Source: JBBQKF01 sp038326615
GTDB lineage: Bacteria; Bacillota; Clostridia; Saccharofermentanales; UBA5734
Direction of reading: 5' to 3'
DNA: 17,595 bases
NCBI GenBank assembly: GCA_038326615.1
Contig: JBBQKF010000065.1
Span: 1 to 17,595 of the forward strand
How positions within the stretch are numbered: position 1 is the stretch's first letter; every line of letters starts with the position of its first letter. The position numbers and the translations under genes were made by a program. The notes below the pieces were generated by a model, which saw nothing but the letters and a program-made list of their open reading frames with translations, was not told the DNA's origin and made no database searches. Of the stretch, positions 1 to 7,244 are shown in pieces.

Positions 1-35
1 TCAGGATAATATGCAGCTCCAAAATCCATATTCAT
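1..35 (-). CDS. GH42-type beta-galactosidase, N-terminal fragment (cut by the window edge)
   Basis: Only the first 12 codons are present, reading MNMDFGAAYYPE or D. The pattern FG-x-x-YYPE close to the N-terminus is characteristic of GH42 beta-galactosidases, where it forms the first strand of the TIM barrel. A good Shine-Dalgarno (AAGGTG, plus positions 44-49) lies 8 nt upstream of the ATG at 35. A second in-frame ATG two codons later (29-27) is less well spaced. There is no signal peptide in what is visible, so a cytoplasmic enzyme acting on imported galactosides is expected. It lies downstream of the transporter genes but beyond a terminator, so it is probably its own transcription unit. 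The family call rests on a very short stretch; another clan GH-A enzyme with the same first strand is possible. Confidence 0.6.
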   Translation of the reverse strand, partial: MNMDFGAAYYP

Positions 36-161
36 CAATTACTCACCTTCTCTTTAATTACGTTTTCAATATTCTGATACTCTGTCGTTTTTTTTCGATA
101 AGTTTTAAAATATAATCAATTATTTGTTTTCTAATATTCAATTCTGTTTTCATTTGATAAT

Positions 162-187
162 TTTAATCAGATGCAATTTAATCAGAT
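162..187. repeat. 11-bp direct repeat upstream of the GH42-type gene
   Basis: TTTAATCAGAT occurs at 162-172 and again at 177-187, a 15-bp period. On the minus strand it reads ATCTGATTAAA twice. This is one base away from the ATCTGAATAAA unit in the tandem repeat before the rhamnosidase gene (13341-13370). It could be a pair of protein-binding half-sites, but AT-rich background makes chance a real alternative. Confidence 0.35.
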
Positions 188-301
188 ATAATTTCAATTC
201 ATATATAATATCACTTACTAATTTGGAAAAATATTTTGATAAAATTTGTCTAATATTTAATAACACCTATTAGCTTTCAACAAATATAGAAGTAATAATT
301 G

Positions 302-315
302 TGAAATCGCTATTA
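302..315. promoter_or_regulatory. cre-like catabolite repression site
   Basis: TGAAATCGCTATTA matches the CcpA operator consensus TGWAANCGNTNWCA at 13 of 14 positions; the mismatch is T for C at position 13. It sits between the terminator of the transporter unit and the GH42-type gene, about 270 bp upstream of that gene. Catabolite repression would be expected here, but the distance and the degenerate consensus keep confidence low. Confidence 0.25.
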
Positions 316-316
316 A

Positions 317-359
317 TCAAGAAACTTAACAGATAATTTGAAACTAATTATCTGTTAAG
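317..359 (-). terminator. Intrinsic terminator of the solute-binding protein gene
   Basis: A perfect 14-bp inverted repeat (325-338 and 346-359, arm CTTAACAGATAATT) encloses a 7-nt loop. On the minus strand it is followed by TTTCTT. It starts about 48 bp beyond the stop codon of the 407-2128 gene. The stem is AT-rich, but its length and position make a terminator the natural reading. The plus-strand side (GCTTTCCTCT) is less convincing. Confidence 0.7.
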
Positions 360-406
360 CTTTCCTCTAAAGATGCATTATGAATAGTTAATATTTTAAG
401 TTAATG

Positions 407-2128
407 TCACGAAACTTGGTTATACCATAACTTCATTCTTTTTTTAATCGCATCAGTAACTTCTTTTTCACGTTTTTCTATACCTGCTTCAATGCATTTT
501 TTAACGAATTCATCCCATATAGTATTAAATTCGCCATCGTTTTTAGCCTGCACCATTTTTAGCATATACTTACTATTAATCTCTGCTTTGATTCTTGTTT
601 GCGCATCTGCACCATCACCCTTAGGTAAAGACAATTTCCACGCAAAGCCCCATGGACTAAGTTTTGGCGCTGGCCATAAATCTGCCCATGTTATTGCCTT
701 AGGATCATATGCATGTAAAACTTTAAGGTCCTCTGCCGTGTATCCTGCAGCAATTGTTTCTGGTGTTCTGTAAGGTCTTATTAACTGTCCTGTTGAATCT
801 TTTACAAGTGACCCTTTAGACCAGTAATCATATAAAAGAACACCCGTTTTTTGCCTGAAATTTGCATCGTTTTGTTGTGAAGTTATTGTTGAAGGTTTCA
901 ACGTTCTTTTGCCATTTGCTACTGTATAAAGATCGCCTTCAACACCCCACCAGGAAAGAACCTGCATTTCTTCAGACCACATCGTATCAAAAAAATCGAA
1001 AGCTCTTTGCGGATTTTTACAATTTGTTGTTATAATGCTTTTCCATGTTCCTAAACTGTCATAATTTGCAACTTCAGACTTAGCTGCTGCTTCTTTGCTA
1101 ATGTAAATCGGTATTTTTGCATAGCAACGTTCAGGTGTTTTGTTTACTGTTCTGATTGCTTTTTCTGTTTCGTCAAGTGCCCACCATGGTTCAGTTACAC
1201 AAAGCACATTGCCTTTTGCAACTTCGCTCATAACACCAGGATGATCGAGTGCGAACGAATCAAGTGAGAAAATGCCTCTTTTGTACATCTTATTTAGCCA
1301 TTGAAGATAAGTTTTAGTTTCAGGCCTCCTTATAGCATATGTAGCCTCATGTGTAACAGGATCAATATAAAATTCACCATCATCTTGAAATCCTGCAGTA
1401 CGCATTGCAACATTGTTAATACCATGACGAATTGCATCTGCATTAACACCACCTGCTGGTGAAAGTATTCCAACTAAATCAAGCCCATTATATTTTTTGT
1501 ATTTTGCCTTATATTTTTCGAGCAAATCAGCCATTTCATCTAATGTGTTTATTTTAGGATATCCAAACTCAGCAAGAACATTATACTGAATCTGTACATA
1601 ATAATCTTTTGTTGGAGGGATATCACCGAAATCCTTATTGAACCCATATGTAAGTCCATCAATTTCATTTTTCATTGTCCCAAGTTTATCAGCAAAAGCT
1701 GTTTTGATGTTCTCTCCACCGGTTTTAATGTATTCATCTAGTGGTAAAGCTGCATTTGCTTCTATCAAATCTTGCAACTGATAAGTATCAACGGACAATA
1801 TCATATCCGGGTACTCACCTGAAGATATCAAAAGTCCGAGATTCTCGTTGAAATCACCAACTGTGTATTTCAAATTTAGTGTAACCCCAGTTTTTTCGGT
1901 AATTTTTTTTGATATTGCATCTTGCCCCCATTTCGTTCCCCCAACTGAATATGATGTCAGAGCAGTAAAGGTTATAGGAGTGGTGTCCTTAACTTTTGAT
2001 GCCTTGTCAGAAGATGTTTCCGATTTGATTGTTCCGGAATTGGTTGATGTTGGATTTGTACTGCACCCTGTCAATACTGCCGATACAAGGGTTGCCAATG
2101 CCAATAATAGTGCGATAATTTTTTTCAT
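407..2128 (-). CDS. Extracellular solute-binding lipoprotein (LplA/YtcQ-like) of a carbohydrate ABC transporter
   Basis: This 573-residue lipoprotein captures an oligosaccharide at the outer face of the membrane and hands it to the adjacent permeases. The N-terminus is a lipoprotein signal peptide with lipobox LTGC (Cys22), then a Ser/Thr/Lys-rich linker to about residue 50. The rest has the size and pattern of the large family-1-like binding proteins that pair with LplB/LplC-type permeases, including a GEYPDMILS stretch near residues 104-112. It is clearly paralogous to the product of 7245-8921: both share an N-terminal P-[IV]-TFTAL segment, the GxYPD segment and a W-GF-W-LSLP segment near the C-terminus. 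The ATG follows GGAGG with good spacing. It is the last gene of the permease unit and ends before a terminator. The substrate is inferred from context only. Confidence 0.9.
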   Translation of the reverse strand: MKKIIALLLALATLVSAVLTGCSTNPTSTNSGTIKSETSSDKASKVKDTTPITFTALTSYSVGGTKWGQDAISKKITEKTGVTLNLKYTVGDFNENLGLLISSGEYPDMILSVDTYQLQDLIEANAALPLDEYIKTGGENIKTAFADKLGTMKNEIDGLTYGFNKDFGDIPPTKDYYVQIQYNVLAEFGYPKINTLDEMADLLEKYKAKYKKYNGLDLVGILSPAGGVNADAIRHGINNVAMRTAGFQDDGEFYIDPVTHEATYAIRRPETKTYLQWLNKMYKRGIFSLDSFALDHPGVMSEVAKGNVLCVTEPWWALDETEKAIRTVNKTPERCYAKIPIYISKEAAAKSEVANYDSLGTWKSIITTNCKNPQRAFDFFDTMWSEEMQVLSWWGVEGDLYTVANGKRTLKPSTITSQQNDANFRQKTGVLLYDYWSKGSLVKDSTGQLIRPYRTPETIAAGYTAEDLKVLHAYDPKAITWADLWPAPKLSPWGFAWKLSLPKGDGADAQTRIKAEINSKYMLKMVQAKNDGEFNTIWDEFVKKCIEAGIEKREKEVTDAIKKRMKLWYNQVS

Positions 2129-2201
2129 GATGATTTCCTCCCTACTAAATTTTAAAATATTTATTTTTATAAAACAATTTTTTTATTATTTTTATATTTA
2201 G

Positions 2202-2234
2202 GATTTATCTATCACAAAATTTAATAGATAAATC
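2202..2234 (-). other. Perfect 11-bp hairpin between permease and binding-protein genes
   Basis: GATTTATCTAT (2202-2212) and its exact complement (2224-2234) flank an 11-nt loop in the 237-bp gap before the solute-binding protein gene. In transcription direction it is followed by A-rich, not T-rich, sequence, so it is not a normal terminator. An RNA processing or stabilising hairpin that raises binding-protein output relative to permeases is a plausible role. An operator is the alternative. I saw no convincing promoter in this gap. Confidence 0.5.
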
Positions 2235-2365
2235 ATCATCCATTACATAAATTCATTACTGTATCAAACTGGATGTATTGCGTGGTTTTGGTGTGCTAGC
2301 AAATTTTGCGTAACTCTAAAATTGTTCATGCTTTGCTCTTTGTATGTTTCATATTCGTCAATAGT

Positions 2366-3259
2366 CTATTCTTTAACTGCGCCAATGGTCACTCCATTAA
2401 CAAAATATTTTTGTAAAAATGGGTAAATAAATAATATCGGCACCGTTACAATCAGAGTCATTGCCGCCTGTAACGACTCATTTGTGGCCTTAACACCACC
2501 TTGGGAAACTAACGCTTGCAACTGTGAATCCGTTAAATTATTAACACTTGTTAATATCTTTTTCATCTCGTACTGCAAGGTTGTAAGCAACTCATTACTA
2601 GATGCAAAAAATACTGTGTCCTGCCATGCACTCCATTGCCAAACTGCTATGAAAAGTGTAACTGTTGCAATTACAGGGAGACATAAAGGTATAATTACTC
2701 GAAAAAATATTTGAGCATCTCCAGCCCCATCTATTGTAGCTGCTTCAGAAAGGCTTGGTGGTAACTCCTGCATGTACGTCCTTATTATGATTATGTTATA
2801 TGCACTTATTAAATTTGGCAAAATGTAAACCGAAAAATGATTTAACATTTGCAAATCTCTGTATAATATAAATGTTGGGATAAGCCCTGCTGTAATATAC
2901 ATTGTAAAGACTATATATCTATTCATAAATTTACGTAGGACAAAATCCTTGCGAGACAATGCATATGCAATCAAAGTGCTACAAGCAACGTTAACCACGG
3001 TTCCTATAACAGTCCGCAGTACTGAATTAACTGCTGCAAGAATCTGATTTGATGAATCGAAAATCGTCTTGTAGGATATTAATGTGAATTTACGAGGCCA
3101 AAAATACAACTCTCCTCTTATACTGTCTAATGGGTCATTGAAAGAAATTACAGCAAGATTCCAGAAAGGATACATCGTCACGAAGATCATTATTGCAAAA
3201 AAGCATACTAAAATCCAGTTAAATAGTGAAAATGATGTTCGTCTTTTACCTATAGCCAT
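2366..3259 (-). CDS. Carbohydrate ABC transporter permease (LplC/YtcP-like)
   Basis: This 297-residue inner-membrane permease is the second subunit of a CUT1-type oligosaccharide importer. Six hydrophobic segments are visible, starting around residues 12-32. The cytoplasmic EAA loop that docks the ATPase is present at about residues 172-194 (SEAATIDGAG, then F-x-x-IIPL-x-LP). The C-terminus ends in FVNGVTIGAVKE, typical of LplC-like proteins. The ATG is preceded by GGGAGG. The start lies 15 bp beyond the stop of the other permease gene, and the Shine-Dalgarno nearly touches that stop, so the pair is very likely translationally coupled. No ATPase gene is seen in the window, which is usual for this subfamily where a shared MsmX-like ATPase serves several importers. 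Confidence 0.93.
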   Translation of the reverse strand: MAIGKRRTSFSLFNWILVCFFAIMIFVTMYPFWNLAVISFNDPLDSIRGELYFWPRKFTLISYKTIFDSSNQILAAVNSVLRTVIGTVVNVACSTLIAYALSRKDFVLRKFMNRYIVFTMYITAGLIPTFILYRDLQMLNHFSVYILPNLISAYNIIIIRTYMQELPPSLSEAATIDGAGDAQIFFRVIIPLCLPVIATVTLFIAVWQWSAWQDTVFFASSNELLTTLQYEMKKILTSVNNLTDSQLQALVSQGGVKATNESLQAAMTLIVTVPILFIYPFLQKYFVNGVTIGAVKE

Positions 3260-3274
3260 TGATTGTTACCTCCC

Positions 3275-4237
3275 TTAAAATACTGCTGTATCGTTCAATT
3301 TTTTGGCAGTATAATTTGCTCCAAGAACAAGAAAAAATCCGACAATTGATTGGAAAACGTTCGCAGCCATCGCAAATGAATATTCTCTTTGTCCTAATCC
3401 CCAACGAAAAATAAAACTACCTAATACTTCAGAATAATCAAAGTTGCCGGCATTTCCAAATAATAACCGTTGTTCGAATCCTGTCCCTAAAATCCAACCG
3501 GTATTCAATATCAATAATATGATTATCGTTGATTTGATTCCTGGAAGTGTAATATTCCAAATCCTCTTAAATCTGCCTGCCCCATCAACATATGCAGCTT
3601 CATATAACTCAGAATTAATTCCTGTCATAGCTGCTAAGTATATTATGGCTGCCCACCCTGTTTCTTTCCATATCCCAATAATTGTAATCAAAAACCAATA
3701 AAGGTTTCCTTGAAGCATAATATTATAGTTTTCTTTAATTATTCCTGCATTAAAAAGTACTTTATAGATGACTCCAGGAACACCAATTGTTTTAGTCATA
3801 CCTATAAACAATGTTGCAACAACTACCCATGAAACAAAGTGTGGCAAGTAAGATACTGTTTGAGCAAATCTTTTAAATATTCCATTCCTTAATTCATTCA
3901 AAAATATAGCAAACACAATCGCAGATAAAGTGCCTGCCGTTAAGCTTAATACGCTAATTACCAGCGTGTTTCTTAGCGCAAGCCAAAATGTTGCATCTCC
4001 AAAAATTTTAAAATAGTACTTAAGCCCCACAAAGTCAGCAATTGATAAGGCTCTTCCAGGCCTGAATTTGAAAATTGACCAAATCCATCCCCACAAAGGG
4101 AAATATGAAAAAATGAATATATATACAATTAATGGAATAGATATATATAGCAAAAACTTTTGCTTTTTCGCTTTTATAAAAAATGCTTTCAAATCTTTTT
4201 TTTTGTTTTTGACTTCTAGTTTGGAATTATTGTTCAT
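3275..4237 (-). CDS. Carbohydrate ABC transporter permease (LplB/YteP-like)
   Basis: This 320-residue inner-membrane permease is the first subunit of the importer. A basic N-terminal tail (residues 1-27) precedes a transmembrane helix at about 28-46 and the SYFPLWGW segment typical of LplB-like proteins. The EAA loop lies at about residues 213-236 (EAAYVDGAG, then F-x-x-IWNITLPGI). The ATG has the Shine-Dalgarno AGGAGG at good spacing. It is the first gene of the permease-permease-binding protein unit. A terminator of the preceding hydrolase gene (4335-4373) and a candidate promoter (4285-4314) lie just upstream, which suggests it can be transcribed independently of the upstream surface lipoprotein genes. 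Confidence 0.93.
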   Translation of the reverse strand: MNNNSKLEVKNKKKDLKAFFIKAKKQKFLLYISIPLIVYIFIFSYFPLWGWIWSIFKFRPGRALSIADFVGLKYYFKIFGDATFWLALRNTLVISVLSLTAGTLSAIVFAIFLNELRNGIFKRFAQTVSYLPHFVSWVVVATLFIGMTKTIGVPGVIYKVLFNAGIIKENYNIMLQGNLYWFLITIIGIWKETGWAAIIYLAAMTGINSELYEAAYVDGAGRFKRIWNITLPGIKSTIIILLILNTGWILGTGFEQRLLFGNAGNFDYSEVLGSFIFRWGLGQREYSFAMAANVFQSIVGFFLVLGANYTAKKLNDTAVF

Positions 4238-4284
4238 TGTTTATACCTCCTAACTTATGTCTATTATCTTAATAGTAAACTGAC

Positions 4285-4314
4285 ATTATTTAAATGTGGT
4301 AAAATTACTTTCAA
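4285..4314 (-). promoter_or_regulatory. Candidate sigma-A promoter for the permease unit
   Basis: On the minus strand, -35 TTGAAA (4314-4309) and -10 AATAAT (4290-4285) are separated by 18 bp. Each box matches the consensus at five of six positions. It lies between the hydrolase terminator and the permease start and would give a leader of about 40 nt. AT-rich background limits certainty. Confidence 0.4.
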
Positions 4315-4334
4315 GGTCGTATTTATTACGCATT

Positions 4335-4373
4335 TTAAAAAACCTCATCTGAATTTACATCCAGACGAGGTTT
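4335..4373 (-). terminator. Intrinsic terminator after the DUF5060-type hydrolase gene
   Basis: A 12-bp stem (4362-4373 and 4340-4351, minus-strand arm AAACCTCGTCTG) with one G-U pair and a 10-nt loop is followed on the minus strand by TTTTTTAA. It starts within 6 nt of the hydrolase stop codon. It separates the surface-lipoprotein genes from the permease genes. Some read-through is possible. Confidence 0.82.
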
Positions 4374-4378
4374 AATTT

Positions 4379-6322
4379 CTATTTTTTTTTGACTGTAACT
4401 GCCACATTTCGATAAAACTTCGGATATTTTATAGTTAATTTATCGTCTGATGAATTTATAGGTACAGTTTTGATTTTTTGTGCAGTCTGAGTATTATAGA
4501 AAATAACTTCATATGTCCCACTTTCCATTCCCGTAATTGCCATTTCTACACCATTTACTGCGACGGGGGTTGCTAATGTATAAGGAGCTTTCTCATCTCT
4601 AGAATAAAGCAACACACTGCTTTTATCCTTATAATACCCTGTACGAACATTGTTGGAAATGCCAGCATATACAAATTCCATATTAATCAATTTTCCTTCA
4701 AATGGTTGTATAATTTTAGCAGCACTTTGCATCGATTTGAACATGTTTAGTGAAGGTAAAAATGATGAGTTTGATCTCCAATATAAATTGCCACCTGCCG
4801 CATCATTATAGAAAATCGGCGTCCAAATACCCTCAGCGAAATATCTCTCAGTGTTTTCTGTTAAAGGCAAAAATTCAGCATTGTTCTCTGAATACTCACC
4901 AAAATATATTGGCTTATCGCCAGGATATTGATTTTGAGTAAAATTGAGCTGATCAACCCATGTTTGAACGGGATCAACACCAACAGCGACGTATAAATGA
5001 CAGTTAGCCATATCGAAAAATTGGTGTGTCTTCCATGGTTCATTGTCAGTGTTTCCTCTGTTGAAATATAAATGATCCTTCCATGCATAACTTGTTGTTG
5101 TTGGACGTTTGTATAAATCCATACTTTTTACAAATCCATCAAGTTCGGAGTACCAGGAATCACGGATTGCTCTTTTCGTTGCATCAACTTTATTATCACA
5201 TTCGTTCCAATATTCAAACACTCCAAGAGATCTGCTATAACCCCATCTCGAATAAATATAACGTATTAATTGCTTTTGATATTTAATCGCAATTGGATTT
5301 GACCAATAATCAGTTTTATTTTCTTTCCATGAACACGGTCCGCCATTTTCTTTATTATAAGCATTGCGCGCCCAGTGACCTGAATCAAAATCCCACAAGT
5401 TAAAAATGCAAAGCTGCATATAGACATCGTTATGTTCAAATAGTTTAATCAAATCATCAAATCTTAATGCATTTCCAAGACTATAATCCCCTAACCCAAA
5501 GTACTCACAATCGACTCCACTTTGATTAACAACTCCTTTTTTTGATTCGAGACAATACGCGCTCCAGTCACATTGTGACCAGAATCTAATCCAGTTCATC
5601 TTGTTTTCTTTATATAGTGGGAGTGCTTTTTTGAATTCATCAGGGGTTCCCCACGCATAATTAGTTCCAAACAATGTAAGCTGATTTTTCTTCCCATCAA
5701 CAATTTTATTTCCTATTGTACTCACAAATCCCCTATTGGTGGGATTTGAAGGAGTAGATGTAAATTTGTAGGTTGTACTTTTCTTGCCACTTTTTTCATC
5801 TTTGAGGAAATACGAATACTCCCCTATTTCTCTTGGGGAGTAACGGATTGCCCACTTCATTCCTGATTTTTGTTTATAAAAAGCTGGCATCATTTCAACT
5901 TTACCGCTTGGCGTAAGGAAATATCCATTGATTTCGCAAATCGTCTGATTATACTGATCACCATCATTATAATCAATACTAATATCAAATGATGCTTCAA
6001 ACATTTCTAGTGATTTTACAATTGTTGTGGTAGTCGCAAGCGCCTTGAAGTCATAACTTTTTATTTTACTTATTTGTTCATTTACAAGGTTTTCGAAATC
6101 AGTTTCGGCCTGTTTTGCGCTTCCAGAGGCACTTTTAGTGTCAGAAGAATTTGATTTTGAAATCAAACTTACACTTGCAACTGATGAATTAACACTAAAA
6201 CCTTTGCTGCTTTGCAATATACTATTTCCACTAGTGCAACTTACGAGAAATACAGCAATCAACAAGACACTAGTTGTAAAAGCAGATGCTACAGTAATTA
6301 TTTTTCTTTTTACGTTAATCAT
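4379..6322 (-). CDS. Lipoprotein glycoside hydrolase, clan GH-A barrel with DUF5060-like N-terminal domain
   Basis: This 647-residue surface-anchored protein probably cleaves a polysaccharide or long oligosaccharide outside the cell. A lipoprotein signal peptide ends in LVSC (Cys29). A Ser-rich linker runs to about residue 75. A beta-sandwich of DUF5060 type spans about 105-195 (pattern G-Y-F ... R-Y-S-P-R-E-I-G-E-Y). A TIM barrel follows at about 197-535, and a C-terminal beta domain at about 545-647. The barrel shows the clan GH-A catalytic pair: YWNE after strand 4 (acid/base Glu374) and IYFGE at strand 7 (nucleophile Glu476). The ATG is preceded by GAGGGG at 8 nt; a nearby upstream ATG is out of frame. 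Related proteins are loosely linked to cellulases and mannanases; the real substrate cannot be told from sequence. It is last in a unit with the two lipoprotein genes at 6382-8921. Confidence 0.78.
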   Translation of the reverse strand: MINVKRKIITVASAFTTSVLLIAVFLVSCTSGNSILQSSKGFSVNSSVASVSLISKSNSSDTKSASGSAKQAETDFENLVNEQISKIKSYDFKALATTTTIVKSLEMFEASFDISIDYNDGDQYNQTICEINGYFLTPSGKVEMMPAFYKQKSGMKWAIRYSPREIGEYSYFLKDEKSGKKSTTYKFTSTPSNPTNRGFVSTIGNKIVDGKKNQLTLFGTNYAWGTPDEFKKALPLYKENKMNWIRFWSQCDWSAYCLESKKGVVNQSGVDCEYFGLGDYSLGNALRFDDLIKLFEHNDVYMQLCIFNLWDFDSGHWARNAYNKENGGPCSWKENKTDYWSNPIAIKYQKQLIRYIYSRWGYSRSLGVFEYWNECDNKVDATKRAIRDSWYSELDGFVKSMDLYKRPTTTSYAWKDHLYFNRGNTDNEPWKTHQFFDMANCHLYVAVGVDPVQTWVDQLNFTQNQYPGDKPIYFGEYSENNAEFLPLTENTERYFAEGIWTPIFYNDAAGGNLYWRSNSSFLPSLNMFKSMQSAAKIIQPFEGKLINMEFVYAGISNNVRTGYYKDKSSVLLYSRDEKAPYTLATPVAVNGVEMAITGMESGTYEVIFYNTQTAQKIKTVPINSSDDKLTIKYPKFYRNVAVTVKKK

Positions 6323-6381
6323 TCATGATACCCCTCACATAATAGTATTTCCGCTTTTTCTAATATTAACCTCAATTGTTA

Positions 6382-7110
6382 CTATTTTGAAAAACTTATG
6401 TCATCAATATAAAAAGTTCCAGATTTGAAATCACCGCCTGCGTTTTCCTTCAACCCAACCATGAACCAATCTAGATAGTAATTACTTGCATCGTTTAAGT
6501 CCGTCGCTACTTCTTGGGGAACATTGATTGTAAATGTTTTTATTTCACTGGTTTTTTCCATTGGAAATTCTTCTTCAACTGTTGCAACTTTATCTCCAGT
6601 TGTTTTATCTTTCCATACGAATTGAACAACAAATGGAGAATTGATAAATTCAACTGTTGATGAGTATTTAAATGATATCGTTTTCAAATCTTTGAATTTT
6701 GATTCTTCAGAACCATTTTTATCAAGCGCCACTCCTGAAACCCACCATGTTCCACCTTGTGTTTGTGGTGCAACAACTGCCTTGTAAACATTTCCTGCAA
6801 ATCCTGTCTGTGGCACAAATAGTATATGATCCTTCGTGAAAGCAGGATCAAAATTAACTGTTGGTCCCACAAGCATTGATGCTTCTTCGAAATCAAGAAT
6901 AAACGAAGCTTTTTGTTCGACTGCTACAGACATTGCTTCAGACGACACTTCTGCTGTGGATGATTTCTCTTCTGAAGTAACAGCAACTGCGGTTGATGAC
7001 GTCCCGGATATTGCATCTTTCGATGTTTTAACTGTACTATTACCATTACATCCCGAAAGCAAACTGACAACCAATACTGTACTTGAGATAATCGTAACTA
7101 ATCTGTTCAT
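6382..7110 (-). CDS. Small lipoprotein with a carbohydrate-binding-module-like domain
   Basis: This 242-residue protein has a lipoprotein signal peptide (lipobox LSGC, Cys21) and an Ala/Ser/Thr/Val-rich low-complexity linker at about 24-66. A single all-beta domain follows at about 69-242. The domain begins with ILDFEE and ends with GTFYIDDISF, bookends seen in jelly-roll carbohydrate-binding modules and CIA30-like domains, where the final strand carries an acidic pair that often helps bind calcium. No catalytic domain is attached. It lies between a solute-binding lipoprotein and a lipoprotein hydrolase, 59 bp from the latter with no terminator between, so a surface glycan-capturing role is inferred. 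AGGAGG precedes the ATG at 8 nt. The exact CBM family is not recognised. Confidence 0.7.
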   Translation of the reverse strand: MNRLVTIISSTVLVVSLLSGCNGNSTVKTSKDAISGTSSTAVAVTSEEKSSTAEVSSEAMSVAVEQKASFILDFEEASMLVGPTVNFDPAFTKDHILFVPQTGFAGNVYKAVVAPQTQGGTWWVSGVALDKNGSEESKFKDLKTISFKYSSTVEFINSPFVVQFVWKDKTTGDKVATVEEEFPMEKTSEIKTFTINVPQEVATDLNDASNYYLDWFMVGLKENAGGDFKSGTFYIDDISFSK

Positions 7111-7185
7111 GTTTAAATCCTCCTATAATATTTTATCGTCAGTATATTAAGAATAAACTGTCGTGTATATGCTAAAGAGCAATCA

Positions 7186-7213
7186 CAATAATTTATCCGA
7201 CAACGATAGTAAT
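7186..7213. promoter_or_regulatory. 28-bp motif, copy 1 (candidate regulator-binding site)
   Basis: This segment matches 9088-9115 at 23 of 28 positions by my hand alignment, including the 12-base core CAATAATTTATC and the 3-prime GTAAT. It lies in the 134-bp gap between the solute-binding protein gene and the CBM-like lipoprotein gene, 75 bp upstream of the latter. I see no clear -10 box at matching distance, so whether it governs a promoter here is uncertain. Confidence 0.45.
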
Positions 7214-7244
7214 ATTTTGGAGTTTTTGTGGGTGGATTTACTTT

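Larger units (their letters stand above)
36..406. other. AT-rich intergenic region upstream of the GH42-type gene
   Basis: No credible coding frame is seen. It holds the minus-strand terminator of the upstream solute-binding protein gene (317-359), a cre-like site (302-315) and an 11-bp direct repeat (162-172 and 177-187). I could not pick a convincing -35/-10 pair for the GH42-type gene in such AT-rich sequence. Confidence 0.6.
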
